Below, piece after piece: positions 36,482 to 44,969 of a DNA stretch of 64,000 nt. This stretch comes from Terrimesophilobacter bigeumensis (GTDB lineage: Bacteria; Actinomycetota; Actinomycetes; Actinomycetales; Microbacteriaceae). Position 1 is the stretch's first letter. Every line of letters begins with the position of its first letter. The DNA is taken from assembly GCF_039537265.1 (NCBI RefSeq), contig NZ_BAABAE010000001.1, forward strand, positions 372,001 to 436,000. The letters are read 5' to 3'. The notes beneath the pieces are model-generated. The model searched no databases, was not told the origin of the DNA, and saw nothing but the letters and a program-made list of their open reading frames with translations. The position numbers were made by a program, and so were the translations under genes.

Positions 36482-36510
36482 GGTACCGTATCAGTACCGA
36501 ATGGTACTGT
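36482..36510. promoter_or_regulatory. Operator-promoter of the VapBC pair
   Basis: Three GTAC cores at 36483, 36494 and 36504 are spaced 11 and 10 bp apart, about one helical turn each. The last two form CAGTACC-GAAT-GGTACTG, a perfect 7-bp dyad that includes the -10 box TACTGT (36505-36510). Confidence 0.65.
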
Positions 36511-36517
36511 TCCGTGC

Positions 36518-36793
36518 ATGGCAACGAATCTGAGACTGCGGCCTGAGGTGGAGACCGCGCTGCGCAAGGAAGCCGAGCGCACAGGGCGCTCGCAGCAGGC
36601 GCTCATCCGGGAGGCGCTCGAGAGCTTCCTCGGCCTTGCGCCGAACAAGCCGACCGGCCGAACGCTGGACGAGCTCATCGCCGCCGGCATCGTGCATCCG
36701 CCACGTGAGCCGTTCCGCCGGGCACCGCGGCTGGCTCCGTTGCCGGAGGGTGTCACCACCGTCGACCTGCTCGACCGAGAAGACAGGTTCTGA
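36518..36793 (+). CDS. Ribbon-helix-helix antitoxin (VapB-like)
   Basis: 91 residues. N-terminal ribbon-helix-helix (ATNLRLRPEVETALRKEAERTGRSQQALIREALESFL) and a disordered, charged tail (LDREDRF) expected to bind the toxin. Neutralises the PIN-domain toxin encoded immediately downstream and represses the pair. ATG at 36518 with TACTGT 7 nt upstream; upstream in-frame codons lie in the operator. Confidence 0.85.
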   Translation: MATNLRLRPEVETALRKEAERTGRSQQALIREALESFLGLAPNKPTGRTLDELIAAGIVHPPREPFRRAPRLAPLPEGVTTVDLLDREDRF

Positions 36794-37237
36794 GTGCTCA
36801 TCTACGTCGACAGCAGCGCCCTCGTGAAGCGCGCGCTGCAGGAGGCGGAATCAGGACAGCTCGTTGACGCCCTTGCGGGGCACGTTGACTCGGGGGCGAG
36901 ATTGTTCTCTTCGGCGCTCGGAACGATCGAGACGACGCGGATCATCCGCCAGCGTCTTGACGACATGGATCCATTTACGGTCGTCGACCTCATCGGAGCC
37001 GCGTTGTCTGGCGTCATCGAGTACCCGATCACCGACCAGGTCGCCAGTATCGCCGCCCGGCTGGGGCCGTTCTCCCTTCGCAGCCTGGACGCCATCCATC
37101 TCGCGACGGCGACCCTCGTGAACGCCGACCTCGTCTGTGCCTACGACCAGCGGCTGCTCCTGGCTGCGAGCGAACTCGGGTTCCGTACGATCTCTCCGGG
37201 GTTGGCTCCCGGGGCCGGATCGCTCGTCGCTATTTGA
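36794..37237 (+). CDS. PIN-domain ribonuclease toxin (VapC-like)
   Basis: 147 residues. The PIN acidic residues are all there: Asp6 (YVDSSALVKR), Glu near 46 (GTIETTR), Asp in LDAIHLATA and Asp in AYDQRL. VapC toxins cleave tRNA or rRNA to arrest growth. GTG start begins directly after the antitoxin TGA, so translation is coupled. The 3' end overlaps the convergent permease gene by 8 bp. Confidence 0.85.
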   Translation: MLIYVDSSALVKRALQEAESGQLVDALAGHVDSGARLFSSALGTIETTRIIRQRLDDMDPFTVVDLIGAALSGVIEYPITDQVASIAARLGPFSLRSLDAIHLATATLVNADLVCAYDQRLLLAASELGFRTISPGLAPGAGSLVAI

Positions 37238-38129
37238 GGCTGCCCGCCGTGATCCCCTCGACGATCTGCTTGTTGAAGACGATGTAGATGACGATCATCG
37301 GGAGGGTGATGATCGTCAGCGCGGAGAACAGCAACCCGTAGTCGGTCACATAACGGCTGGAGAACGCGAGCAGCCCGGTCGGGATCGTCTTGAGCGAGTC
37401 GTCCTGGATGTAGAGCAGCGCGAGGAGGAATTCGTTCCAGCAGGCCAACGCCGAGAAGATCGCGACCGTCGCGAGGCCGGGCCGCAGCAGCGGGAGCACG
37501 ATGCCCCAGAACACCCGGAGGTCGCCGGCCCCGTCGATCTTCGCCGCCTCGAACAACTCATTCGGCAGCGCATCGAGGTACACCTTGAGCAGGTAGACGG
37601 CGAGAGGGAGGCCCATCGCCGTGTAGGGGATGATGAGCGCCCAGCGGGTGTCGGTGATCGCGAGGTCGGTGAACATCGTCGACTGGGCGATGAAGTAGGA
37701 CTGCAGGGGGAGCAGCAGCCCGAGCGCGAGGGCGCCCATGAAGAACCCCCGCCCGGCGAACCGGTATCGGCTGAACGCGAACGCGGCGCCGGCGCCGAGC
37801 ACGAGGATCGCGAGAACAGAGACCCCCGTGACGATGACGCTGTTGAGCGCGTACTGGCCGATGTGGCCGACATCCCAGGCCTTGGCCCACTGGCCGAGGT
37901 CGATGCTCTCCGGCAGGGCGAAGGGCGTGGAGAAGATCGCCGAGTTCGACTTGAAGCTCGAGGCGACCATCCAGACCATCGGGAAGAAGAACACGACAGC
38001 GATGACGACGAGGCCGATCGAGACGAGGATGCCGGGAAGGCGGCGCGTCAGCATCCCAGTTCCCGGCCGTGGGGCCGAGGAGTGTGGCGCGGATGCCGCG
38101 GTGCGCGGCGCGGATGCCGTCGCCGTCAC
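37230..38129 (-). CDS. CUT1 sugar ABC permease (MalG-like), amino-sugar locus
   Basis: 299 residues, six helices after a Pro/Ala-rich cytoplasmic N-terminus; EAA motif LFEAAKIDGAGDLRVFWGIVLP and C-terminal IVEGITAGSLK. GTG start at 38129 overlaps the stop of the upstream permease by 4 bp. Last gene of the seven-gene operon that begins with the GntR regulator. No ATPase gene accompanies it. Confidence 0.92.
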   Translation of the reverse strand: MTATASAPRTAASAPHSSAPRPGTGMLTRRLPGILVSIGLVVIAVVFFFPMVWMVASSFKSNSAIFSTPFALPESIDLGQWAKAWDVGHIGQYALNSVIVTGVSVLAILVLGAGAAFAFSRYRFAGRGFFMGALALGLLLPLQSYFIAQSTMFTDLAITDTRWALIIPYTAMGLPLAVYLLKVYLDALPNELFEAAKIDGAGDLRVFWGIVLPLLRPGLATVAIFSALACWNEFLLALLYIQDDSLKTIPTGLLAFSSRYVTDYGLLFSALTIITLPMIVIYIVFNKQIVEGITAGSLK

Positions 38130-39007
38130 GATCCCGTACCCTCCGTCCTGCCCCGGCTGAACCGGGCGAACAGCAGCCCGACCACCACGACGATCGCCGT
38201 GAGCAGCACGGCCATGGCCGAGCCGTAGCCGACGTTGCCGAAGCTGAACACCGACTTCACGAGATACGTCGTGGGGATCTCGGTGACACCGTATGGCCCG
38301 CCATTGGTCATGACGTAGAACAGGTCGAAGCCCTGGAACCCGCCCGTCACGCACAACAGCACCGCGACGGTCACGGCGTTCCGGATCATCGGCACCTTCA
38401 CGCGCCGGAAGATCTGCCACTCCCCCGCGCCGTCGAGCCTCGCCGCCTCGACGATCTCGCTCGGCACCTGGTTGAACGCCGCATAGAAGATGGTCATGTA
38501 GAAGCCCGCGTACACCCAGCCTGAGACGACGCAGATCGCCAGGAGCGCGGTGCTCGTGTCGCCGAGCCACACCCTCTGCAGGTCCTCGAATCCGATCGCC
38601 TGAAGCGCGGCGTTGAGCAGGCCGAAGTCCGCGTTGTAGACGAACTTCCAGAGCACCGCGACGACCACCATCGGCAGCATGACGGGCGTGAAGATCGCGA
38701 CGCGGAACCACAGCGACCCGCGGCGCAGGGCGCTCACGAGACCGGCGAGGCACAGCCCGACGAGCACCTCGAGCACGAGCGTCGCGGCGATGTAGACGAG
38801 CACGTGCGCGAAGGAGTCGCGGAAGAGAGCGTCCTGGATGGCCTTGACGTAGTTGTCGATGCCGGCGAAGACCATCGGCCCGTAGCCGTTCCACGTCGTG
38901 AAGCTGTAGACGACGGTCATCGCGACCGGCCACAGCACGGCGAAGCCGAACACGAGGAGCGCCGGCCCGAGGAACAGGTACGGCGTCGCGGTGCGCGTCG
39001 GTTTCAC
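38126..39007 (-). CDS. CUT1 sugar ABC permease (MalF-like), amino-sugar locus
   Basis: 293 residues, six helices, EAA motif IVEAARLDGAGEWQIFRRVKVP. GTG start at 39007 (VKPTRTATPYLF) preceded by GGAGAGA; a longer reading starting at 39124 would add about 39 arginine-rich residues that overlap the binding-protein gene. Pairs with the permease encoded downstream. Confidence 0.9.
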   Translation of the reverse strand: MKPTRTATPYLFLGPALLVFGFAVLWPVAMTVVYSFTTWNGYGPMVFAGIDNYVKAIQDALFRDSFAHVLVYIAATLVLEVLVGLCLAGLVSALRRGSLWFRVAIFTPVMLPMVVVAVLWKFVYNADFGLLNAALQAIGFEDLQRVWLGDTSTALLAICVVSGWVYAGFYMTIFYAAFNQVPSEIVEAARLDGAGEWQIFRRVKVPMIRNAVTVAVLLCVTGGFQGFDLFYVMTNGGPYGVTEIPTTYLVKSVFSFGNVGYGSAMAVLLTAIVVVVGLLFARFSRGRTEGTGS

Positions 39008-39068
39008 GGTGGAATCTCTCCCGAATGTCCGGCTCGTCCGCGTTCGGGTCGCGGACGAGCCGGAGGTC

Positions 39069-40334
39069 TCAGCCCAGTTTCTGGTCGATGCCGGCCAGGG
39101 CGTCACTCGGCGACTTCTGGCCACCGAGGACCTCGGCGAGTGCCGAGTAGAGGGCGTTCGCCATCTCCAGGTCGTACCCGGTGTCCGGCGGAAGCACGAT
39201 CGCCGGGGCGGTAGTCAGCAGGTTGTTCAGGCTCGCGGAGCGGGAGTCGATATCCTGCCCTGCTGCGGCGGACTTCGCCATCGGCGTGAGCTCGGCGGCG
39301 ATGAACGCCTGCACGTTCTCATCGCTGTTGAGGAGCGCGAGGAACTCGGCCGCGGCATCCTGCTTCGTGCTCTTCGCGTTGACGACGTAACCCGTCACGA
39401 CGCCGATGACGCTCCCCTGGTCGCCGGCGCCGTCGGGCATGGCCGGGAGGTTCACGTAGTCGAAGTCGAGGTCGGGCGCCTCGTCGATCGCCCAGCTCAC
39501 GAGCCAGGATCCGATCGCGTGCATCGCGGCCTTGCCCTGGAAGAACAGCTGGGCACCCTCGTTGTCGTCGATCGCGTTGGCGGAGTCGTTGACGCACTTG
39601 TGGTCGGCGAGCTCCTTCACGTAGCCGAGCGCCTTCTCCCACTCGGGGGTCGAGAACTTGGCGTTGCCGGAGAGCGTCTGCTCGTAGACATCCTCACCCA
39701 CCACGCGGGAGGCGAGGTGAGCGAGCCAGTTGCCCGCCGCCCACAGGTCCTTGTTGCCGGAGGCGATCGGGATGATGCCCTTCGCGCTGAGGGTGTCGCA
39801 GGCGCTCAGCAGCTCGGCCCAGGTGGTCGGGGGCGTCACGCCGGCGTCGGCGAGGATGGCCTTGTTGTACCAGAGCACGTTCGTCACGTCGGCCGAGTGC
39901 GGGACCATGACGATCTTGCCGTCGAGAGTCACCGAGTCGAAGACGCTGTCGTCGAACAGCCCGGCGATGGGTCCGTCCTTCACGGCATCCGTGAGGTCGG
40001 CGGCGAACCCGTCGTCGACGCGCTGCTGGAGCCGGCTGCCCGCCCACTCGAAGTAGATGTCGGGGGCGTTGCGGCCATTGAGGAGGTTGGGTAGTCCGAT
40101 GGTCTGGTACAGGTCGTCGTCCTGGTAGTTCATCTCCACCTTCATGTCGGGGTGGTCCTTCATGAACTGGGCGGCGACGTCATCCCAGACGCGGATCTGC
40201 GCCTCGCCGGGCGAGCCCATCGCGACGCGCAGGACGTTGTCGTCCCCGCCGCCGCCAGGGGTGCATCCGGCGATGCTGAGCGCTACCGCCGCGGCCGCGA
40301 TGGCCGCGATCGTGGTCTTCATGCGTTGTGTCAT
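39069..40334 (-). CDS. Extracellular solute-binding lipoprotein of the amino-sugar importer
   Basis: 421 residues. Lipobox SIAGC (Cys24), family-1 solute-binding domain: APDIYFEWAGSRLQQRVDDG, MVPHSADVTNVLWYNKAILADAG and FFQGKAAMHAIGSWL. Context (GH84, GlcNAc-type kinase, DasR-like regulator) points to a GlcNAc-containing ligand. Its start overlaps the GH84 stop by 4 bp. Confidence 0.9.
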   Translation of the reverse strand: MTQRMKTTIAAIAAAAVALSIAGCTPGGGGDDNVLRVAMGSPGEAQIRVWDDVAAQFMKDHPDMKVEMNYQDDDLYQTIGLPNLLNGRNAPDIYFEWAGSRLQQRVDDGFAADLTDAVKDGPIAGLFDDSVFDSVTLDGKIVMVPHSADVTNVLWYNKAILADAGVTPPTTWAELLSACDTLSAKGIIPIASGNKDLWAAGNWLAHLASRVVGEDVYEQTLSGNAKFSTPEWEKALGYVKELADHKCVNDSANAIDDNEGAQLFFQGKAAMHAIGSWLVSWAIDEAPDLDFDYVNLPAMPDGAGDQGSVIGVVTGYVVNAKSTKQDAAAEFLALLNSDENVQAFIAAELTPMAKSAAAGQDIDSRSASLNNLLTTAPAIVLPPDTGYDLEMANALYSALAEVLGGQKSPSDALAGIDQKLG

Positions 40335-41701
40335 GATGCAGCTTCCTTACTGTGTGGGGTTGGTGTTGGCTGGGCGTTCTCCGCCGGTGGGCGGCGGACG
40401 ATGAGTTCGGAGAGGGTCATGTCGAGGACGTCGCCGAACACGCGCACCCTCAGGTCGCGGATCCGCCCGAGGAACGGCGCGAGCTCGGTGGGGCCGTCGG
40501 AACCGAGTCGGCCGGACCGATAGAGCTCGACGACGCACTTGACCGCCCTGGCCCCGATCTTGAAAGCCTCGATCCAGGGCCGTGCCTCTGCGACGAGTCG
40601 CCGCGTGCGGGCCGGTCCGCGCAGGAGTCGCTCGGCCGCCGCGAGCATCCGGTCCGCCACCTCGTCGAGTTCGTCCGCCGCGTGCTCAGGGTCGCCGTAG
40701 ACGCTCTCGAAGGCGAACGATTCGAGCGCGTGCTGGAGGAGGGGGGCATCCTCTGCGGCGAGGCACGACGAGCGCACATTGTCGGCGAACACCGTGTAGG
40801 CCTCCGCGTCGTCGCCGGCGACCGCCGCGATGGCCCGGTGCCAGCTCTCCTCCGGGTCGTAGCCGGCCGGGTCGGCGAGGTAGTCGGCGATCGTGGCGAA
40901 CGCGATCTTCGATGACTCGAACAACTCCATGCCGTTCGCGATGACGCCGCGCGAGCTGCGGAACAGCTCCCGGTCGCGGCCGCGGTACGGGCCGACGTGC
41001 AGTTCGTGCCTCATGGCGACGTCGTTGACCGGATAGTTGTCCCAGTAGGTCGGTGCCCGGCCGGTCGCCTTCGCGAACACCTCGGCGTCGGCGAGGTCGA
41101 GTGTGGCCGAGCAGATCGCCCGCCCGGTCCAGAACAGTTCGATGCGCGGGTCGATCGACTGCCCGAGGCGGGAGATGTACTCCTCGTCGCCGTAGCCCCA
41201 GTACTGCGTCGGACAGACGAAGAGCCTGCTCCCCTCGGCCAGCCGGTCATGCACGTCGCCGACCAGGCGGGCGTGCGCCTCGACGAGGCCGGCGAAGACC
41301 GAGCGGTCGGAAGGGTGCTGAAGCTCGCCCGGGATGTCGTCGAGCAGGAGCCCGAAGGAGGTGACCCCGAGGTCCGCGATGGAGTCGAACTTCTCCGAGA
41401 GCAGAGAGCGGTCGCTCTCGCTCGAGTACTCGATCGAGAGCCCGGGAGAGAGGCAGTAGACGAGGTCGAGGCCGTGGGCGGCACATCGCTCGATCAACTC
41501 GGAGAGCCGTGCCAGTTCCGCGCCACTGTAGGCCTGGCGCCAGTCCTGGCGGACGAGAGGGTCGTCCTTCGGAGAGTAGACGAAGGTGTTCATCCCGCGC
41601 TCGCCGAGGAAGCCGGCAAGCTCGAGCCGCTGCTCGTGCGTCCACGGGGTTCCGTAGAAGCCCTCGATGACGCCGCGGATGGCGAACGGCGAGGCGGTCA
41701 C
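40331..41701 (-). CDS. GH84 beta-N-acetylglucosaminidase, cytoplasmic
   Basis: 456 residues covering the GH84 catalytic barrel and a helical C-terminal region. Signature GVIEGFYGTPW (10-20), VYSPKDD (41-47) and the catalytic Asp pair 121-122 in LLLDDIPG; also YWDNYPVND. GH84 enzymes use substrate-assisted hydrolysis of beta-GlcNAc. No signal peptide, so it should act on imported GlcNAc-glycosides. Linked by 4-bp overlaps to the SIS gene upstream and the binding-protein gene downstream. Confidence 0.92.
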   Translation of the reverse strand: MTASPFAIRGVIEGFYGTPWTHEQRLELAGFLGERGMNTFVYSPKDDPLVRQDWRQAYSGAELARLSELIERCAAHGLDLVYCLSPGLSIEYSSESDRSLLSEKFDSIADLGVTSFGLLLDDIPGELQHPSDRSVFAGLVEAHARLVGDVHDRLAEGSRLFVCPTQYWGYGDEEYISRLGQSIDPRIELFWTGRAICSATLDLADAEVFAKATGRAPTYWDNYPVNDVAMRHELHVGPYRGRDRELFRSSRGVIANGMELFESSKIAFATIADYLADPAGYDPEESWHRAIAAVAGDDAEAYTVFADNVRSSCLAAEDAPLLQHALESFAFESVYGDPEHAADELDEVADRMLAAAERLLRGPARTRRLVAEARPWIEAFKIGARAVKCVVELYRSGRLGSDGPTELAPFLGRIRDLRVRVFGDVLDMTLSELIVRRPPAENAQPTPTPHSKEAAS

Positions 41702-42438
41702 GACGACGTCTCCCTATGGAGGAATCTCAGGTTGTCGGCGTCGCCGCCCTCGGTGTTGCTGCTCGAATAGACCTCGGGGGTGACACCGCGGTCGACGAGC
41801 AGTTGCACGGCCTCGGCCACGATGGCGTTGAGGATGGCCGTTCCGACCACGGTGGAGGTGGGGGCGACCCTCTTCGCGAACCCGCGGATGTCCACGGCAG
41901 CGTCACCGACGCATCCGCCGTTGTCGATCACGACGTCCGCGAGCTCGTGGAGACGAGGGAGATCGGTGGCGCGCGCCTTCGAGGAGGTGGCATGCTGCAG
42001 GCTCGTGACGGCGATGACCGAGGCGCCGCTATCGCGGACCCGGCGCACGAGCTCGGAGGTGACGGCGTTGCTGCCGGAGTTCGAGGCGGCGATGAGAACA
42101 TCGCCGGCCACGACCGGGTGGTCGAGCAGGAGTGCCTCGGCGAGACCGTGCAGCCGCTCGAGGGAGGTGCTGAGCGGTGCACTCGCGTGGAGCATGAGCC
42201 CCTCGAACAGGATGGGGCTCACGCGGACGAGCCCGCCTGCTCGGTAGAACAGCTCCTCGGCCAGCATGTGCGAGTGCCCGGTCCCGAAGACGTGGAGGGT
42301 GCGACCGTCCTCGAGGGCGGCCGCGACGAGTTCGGCGGCGGCGGCGATGTTCGGCCACTCCTCGGTGCCGAGTCGCTCGATGAGGCGTTCAGCGGTCGCG
42401 AGGTAGGTGCGTCCTGCGGAGTCCTGCTCGGTGCTCAT
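41698..42438 (-). CDS. SIS-domain phosphosugar-binding protein
   Basis: 246 residues. SIS fold: FGTGHSHMLAEELFYRAGG (about 51-69) and IAASNSGSNAVTSELV, the phosphosugar-binding loops. Resembles the UPF0309 group of unknown exact activity; isomerase, etherase or deaminase roles on GlcNAc-phosphate or MurNAc-phosphate are possible. Overlaps the kinase gene (upstream) and GH84 gene (downstream) by 4 bp each, so it should act in the same pathway. Confidence 0.85.
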   Translation of the reverse strand: MSTEQDSAGRTYLATAERLIERLGTEEWPNIAAAAELVAAALEDGRTLHVFGTGHSHMLAEELFYRAGGLVRVSPILFEGLMLHASAPLSTSLERLHGLAEALLLDHPVVAGDVLIAASNSGSNAVTSELVRRVRDSGASVIAVTSLQHATSSKARATDLPRLHELADVVIDNGGCVGDAAVDIRGFAKRVAPTSTVVGTAILNAIVAEAVQLLVDRGVTPEVYSSSNTEGGDADNLRFLHRETSS

Positions 42439-43424
42439 GCTGCGGCCCCGTCCTTCCAGAGATGAGTGAGGGCCCGGTAGCGTCCGGGAGAGTCGGCTGA
42501 GCCGAGCAACAGGGCGCCATCGATGGGTTCGGCATCGGCGTTGCGCGGGAGGATGCCGGGATGTCCGGCCAGGAGGGCGTCGAGGCGGGTCCGCAGCGGC
42601 GAGCCGGCCTCGAGCATCCGTCCGCCGAGGGCGAGGGGGGCGTCATCGAGGGGGTCCGTCGCGGCGAGGTACTCTGCAGCGGCGATGGCGGTCTTCAGCA
42701 GGCGCGCGGCCGCGTCGTCGAGGATGCCCCCGGCGACGTCGTCCCCGTCGGCTGCGGCATCCAGCACCTCACGCGCGAACTGGGCGATCTCGTTGACGGG
42801 GCCGGCGGAGTCGTGGAGGCGGATGGCCAGGCCGTCGAGATCCCCGTAGCGCGAGGCGGCGCGCGTGCTCAGCGCGCTTGTTCGGCCGCGGTCGCGATCC
42901 CTCAGCACCTCGCCGAGGGCGCGCCGGCCGATCCAGAATGCTCCGCCCTCATCGCCGAGGAGGTAGCCGTGGCCGTCGAACACGCGAGCCTGACCGGCCC
43001 CGGGAACGGCGAGGCAGGCCACACCGGTTCCGACGACGAGCGAGACCCCTGGCGCTCCGGAGAGCGCGCCGGCGTGCGAGGTGACGGTGTCGTCGGCGAG
43101 CCACACCTCGGGCGAACGCGTGCCGGCCGCGACGAGGGCGCACAGCCGGTCGGCCTCCCCCGGCTCGACGGGCGCTGTTGTCAGCCCGAGCACGACCCGG
43201 TCCGCGGGAGGGAATCCGGATGCCTCCCACGCGGTCGCGATCGTCTCGGCGACCGCCGTGACGCTGTCGCCCGCGCGGCTCACGCCGGCCGCCTCGACGA
43301 CCCGAGGCGCAGACGAGTGTCGCAGCCGGATGCCCGACTGGCCGCCATCCACCGCCAGTACGGCCACCATCCCGCCCAGCGTGTCTCTCGCGGTCATCCT
43401 GCCCGGCGTGTCTCTCGCGGTCAT
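42435..43424 (-). CDS. N-acetylglucosamine kinase-like protein (BadF/BadG/BcrA/BcrD ATPase family)
   Basis: 329 residues. Actin-like ATPase fold: phosphate-1 loop AVDGGQSG, then SLVVGTGVACLAV and GDEGGAFWIGRRAL, as in GlcNAc/glucosamine kinases. Phosphorylates the imported or released amino sugar. Three in-frame ATGs begin the gene at 43424, 43397 and 43370 because of a 27-bp tandem duplication; 43424 gives the ATGA overlap with the regulator stop, while 43370 starts the conserved core (MVAVLAVDGG). Confidence 0.87.
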   Translation of the reverse strand: MTARDTPGRMTARDTLGGMVAVLAVDGGQSGIRLRHSSAPRVVEAAGVSRAGDSVTAVAETIATAWEASGFPPADRVVLGLTTAPVEPGEADRLCALVAAGTRSPEVWLADDTVTSHAGALSGAPGVSLVVGTGVACLAVPGAGQARVFDGHGYLLGDEGGAFWIGRRALGEVLRDRDRGRTSALSTRAASRYGDLDGLAIRLHDSAGPVNEIAQFAREVLDAAADGDDVAGGILDDAAARLLKTAIAAAEYLAATDPLDDAPLALGGRMLEAGSPLRTRLDALLAGHPGILPRNADAEPIDGALLLGSADSPGRYRALTHLWKDGAAA

Positions 43425-43434
43425 CCTGCCCGCC
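43381..43434. repeat. 27-bp tandem duplication at the kinase start
   Basis: Two 27-bp units (43381-43407 and 43408-43434) differ at one base. They encode MTARDTPGR and MTARDTLGG at the kinase N-terminus and cross the junction with the GntR gene, whose stop codon lies in the second unit. Confidence 0.85.
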
Positions 43435-44143
43435 TGGCCTGGATGGTGGAGAACGCGGCGCCGGAGATGTCGGCGGTGAGCTGGTAGCGGTCGCCGCGGT
43501 AGATGCAGTGGGCGATCATGATGACCCGGCCACGCGTGTCCGAATCGACCATGCGGATGCGCAGGCAGGCCTGCTCGTCGTCGAGCGCGAGCAGTTCGCG
43601 CACCCGGGGCTCCGGCAGGACGGGCTCGATCGAGACCTTGGCGGCACCCGTGACGATCCGGTAGCGCTCGGCGAGGAGCTCGTAGAGGGAGCCGCCGAGA
43701 TCGCCTCCGCCGAGGCCCGGGACGAGCTTCTGCGGGATCCACACGGTCTCCACGGCCATGGCGTCGCCGCTCGCGAGGCGGAGCCGCGTGAAGCTCAGGA
43801 CGGGGTCGCCGATCGGGATCCTCAGCTGGCCGGCGAGCGTTCCGTCGGCGGGGACCACGCGGAACGCGAGCAGGCGGCTGGAGGGGACGAGACCGCGGTC
43901 GCGCATGTCCTGCGAGAACGAGGTGAGGCCGAGCAGTCGAACGAAGGGCTGCGGGGTCACATAGGTGCCGGAGCCGTGCCGGCGCTCGACGATCCCTTCC
44001 GCGACGAGAGCGTCGACGGCTCGCCGCAGCGTCATCCGGGCGACCCCCCACCGCGCGCTCAGGTCGCGTTCGCTCGGCAGCCGGTCGCCCACGCTCGCCG
44101 CCGCGATGAGTTCCCGCAGGCGGGCGCGCAGGGAGTGACGCAT
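43421..44143 (-). CDS. GntR/HutC regulator with UTRA domain (DasR-like)
   Basis: 240 residues. Winged helix at the N-terminus (GDRLPSERDLSARWGVARMTLRRAVDALV, RRHGSGTYV) and a UTRA ligand domain (LGLTSFSQDMRDRGLVPSS). DasR of Streptomyces has this architecture and senses glucosamine-6-P or GlcNAc-6-P. The ATG at 44143 is used; a GTG at 44164 would add seven residues. First gene of the GlcNAc operon and next to an array of DasR-like half-sites. Confidence 0.87.
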   Translation of the reverse strand: MRHSLRARLRELIAAASVGDRLPSERDLSARWGVARMTLRRAVDALVAEGIVERRHGSGTYVTPQPFVRLLGLTSFSQDMRDRGLVPSSRLLAFRVVPADGTLAGQLRIPIGDPVLSFTRLRLASGDAMAVETVWIPQKLVPGLGGGDLGGSLYELLAERYRIVTGAAKVSIEPVLPEPRVRELLALDDEQACLRIRMVDSDTRGRVIMIAHCIYRGDRYQLTADISGAAFSTIQARRAG

Positions 44144-44173
44144 GGAGGCTTGGGTGGGTGACACCCTGACAGT

Positions 44174-44350
44174 AGACCCCGGATGATCGTGGCGCGCAAG
44201 AGCAGAATGAGACCACTTCTCGCCGGGTGCGACTTGGAGCAGAGACCGCTCAGTCTGACCTGATTCAAGCCATACCAGTGGAATCGCACATATTCGACGT
44301 GGCGGGCTAGACCACTCCGCGACCTGCAGCCGAAATATCGGTAGACCACT
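44174..44350. promoter_or_regulatory. Array of DasR-like half-sites between divergent amino-sugar genes
   Basis: Same-orientation AGACC half-sites: AGACCACT at 44210, 44309 and 44343, AGACCGCT at 44243, and a weaker AGACC at 44174. They match the right half of the Streptomyces DasR site (TGGTCTAGACCA core); left halves are degenerate. Spacings between the four best are 33, 66 and 34 bp. The 232-bp region contains no gene. Confidence 0.6.
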
Positions 44351-44375
44351 CAGCGGGAGCGGTAATCTAAGCGCC

Positions 44376-44969
44376 GTGACCGTGATTCGATCCGCGACCG
44401 TCCAGGACATCCCCGGCGTTTACCGGGTATGCCTGCAGACCGGCGACTCCGGCGGGGATGCCACCGGGCTCTACCGGAATCCCGACCTGCTGGGCCACGT
44501 CTACGTCGGCCCGTACCTCGTGGGGCAGCCTGCGCACGCCTTCGTCGCCGCCGACGCGCAGGGAATCGCCGGGTACACCTTCGCCGCGGCCGACACCCGC
44601 GCCTTCGAAGCCTGGGCGGAGGCCGAGTGGTGGCCTCCGCTGCGCGAGCAGTACCCGCTCACCGAGGGGTCCTCGCCCGACGACGAGGTCACCCGGCTCC
44701 TCCACGCCCCGGAGACCGCCCCGGATGAGGTGGTCGCCGAGTACGCCGCCCACCTCCACATCGACCTCCTTCCCCGCATCCAGGGTCAGGGTCTCGGCCG
44801 TGGACTCATCGATCGTGTTCTCGGAAGCCTCGAGGCGCTCGGCGTGCGCGGCGCGCACCTCGGCGTCGCAGAGGACAACGAGAATGCGACGCGGTTCTAC
44901 CGGCACCTCGGATTCGAGGAGCTGGCCATGCGGCCCGGTGTGCGCTACCTCGGAATGCGGCTCGCATGA
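44376..44969 (+). CDS. GNAT acetyltransferase resembling the O-GlcNAcase C-terminal domain
   Basis: 197 residues. GNAT fold with the acetyl-CoA loop IQGQGLGRGL and the late GVAEDNENATRFYRHLGF. The N-terminal half (VYRVCLQTGDSGGDATGLY, LLGHVYVGPYL) resembles bacterial homologues of the pseudo-acetyltransferase domain of eukaryotic O-GlcNAcase. GTG start with TAATCT 7 nt upstream (leaderless layout). Divergent from the GH84 operon and coupled by ATGA to the oxidoreductase gene. Confidence 0.85.
   Translation: MTVIRSATVQDIPGVYRVCLQTGDSGGDATGLYRNPDLLGHVYVGPYLVGQPAHAFVAADAQGIAGYTFAAADTRAFEAWAEAEWWPPLREQYPLTEGSSPDDEVTRLLHAPETAPDEVVAEYAAHLHIDLLPRIQGQGLGRGLIDRVLGSLEALGVRGAHLGVAEDNENATRFYRHLGFEELAMRPGVRYLGMRLA

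Noticed and set aside
36518..37237. The VapBC pair as evidence of a larger mobile island
   Set aside because: No integrase, transposase, tRNA or att repeat was seen on either side.
37230..38933. A 567-codon open frame over two permeases
   Set aside because: Only the part after the GTG at 38129 looks like a permease; the rest is antiparallel-frame noise of the upstream gene.
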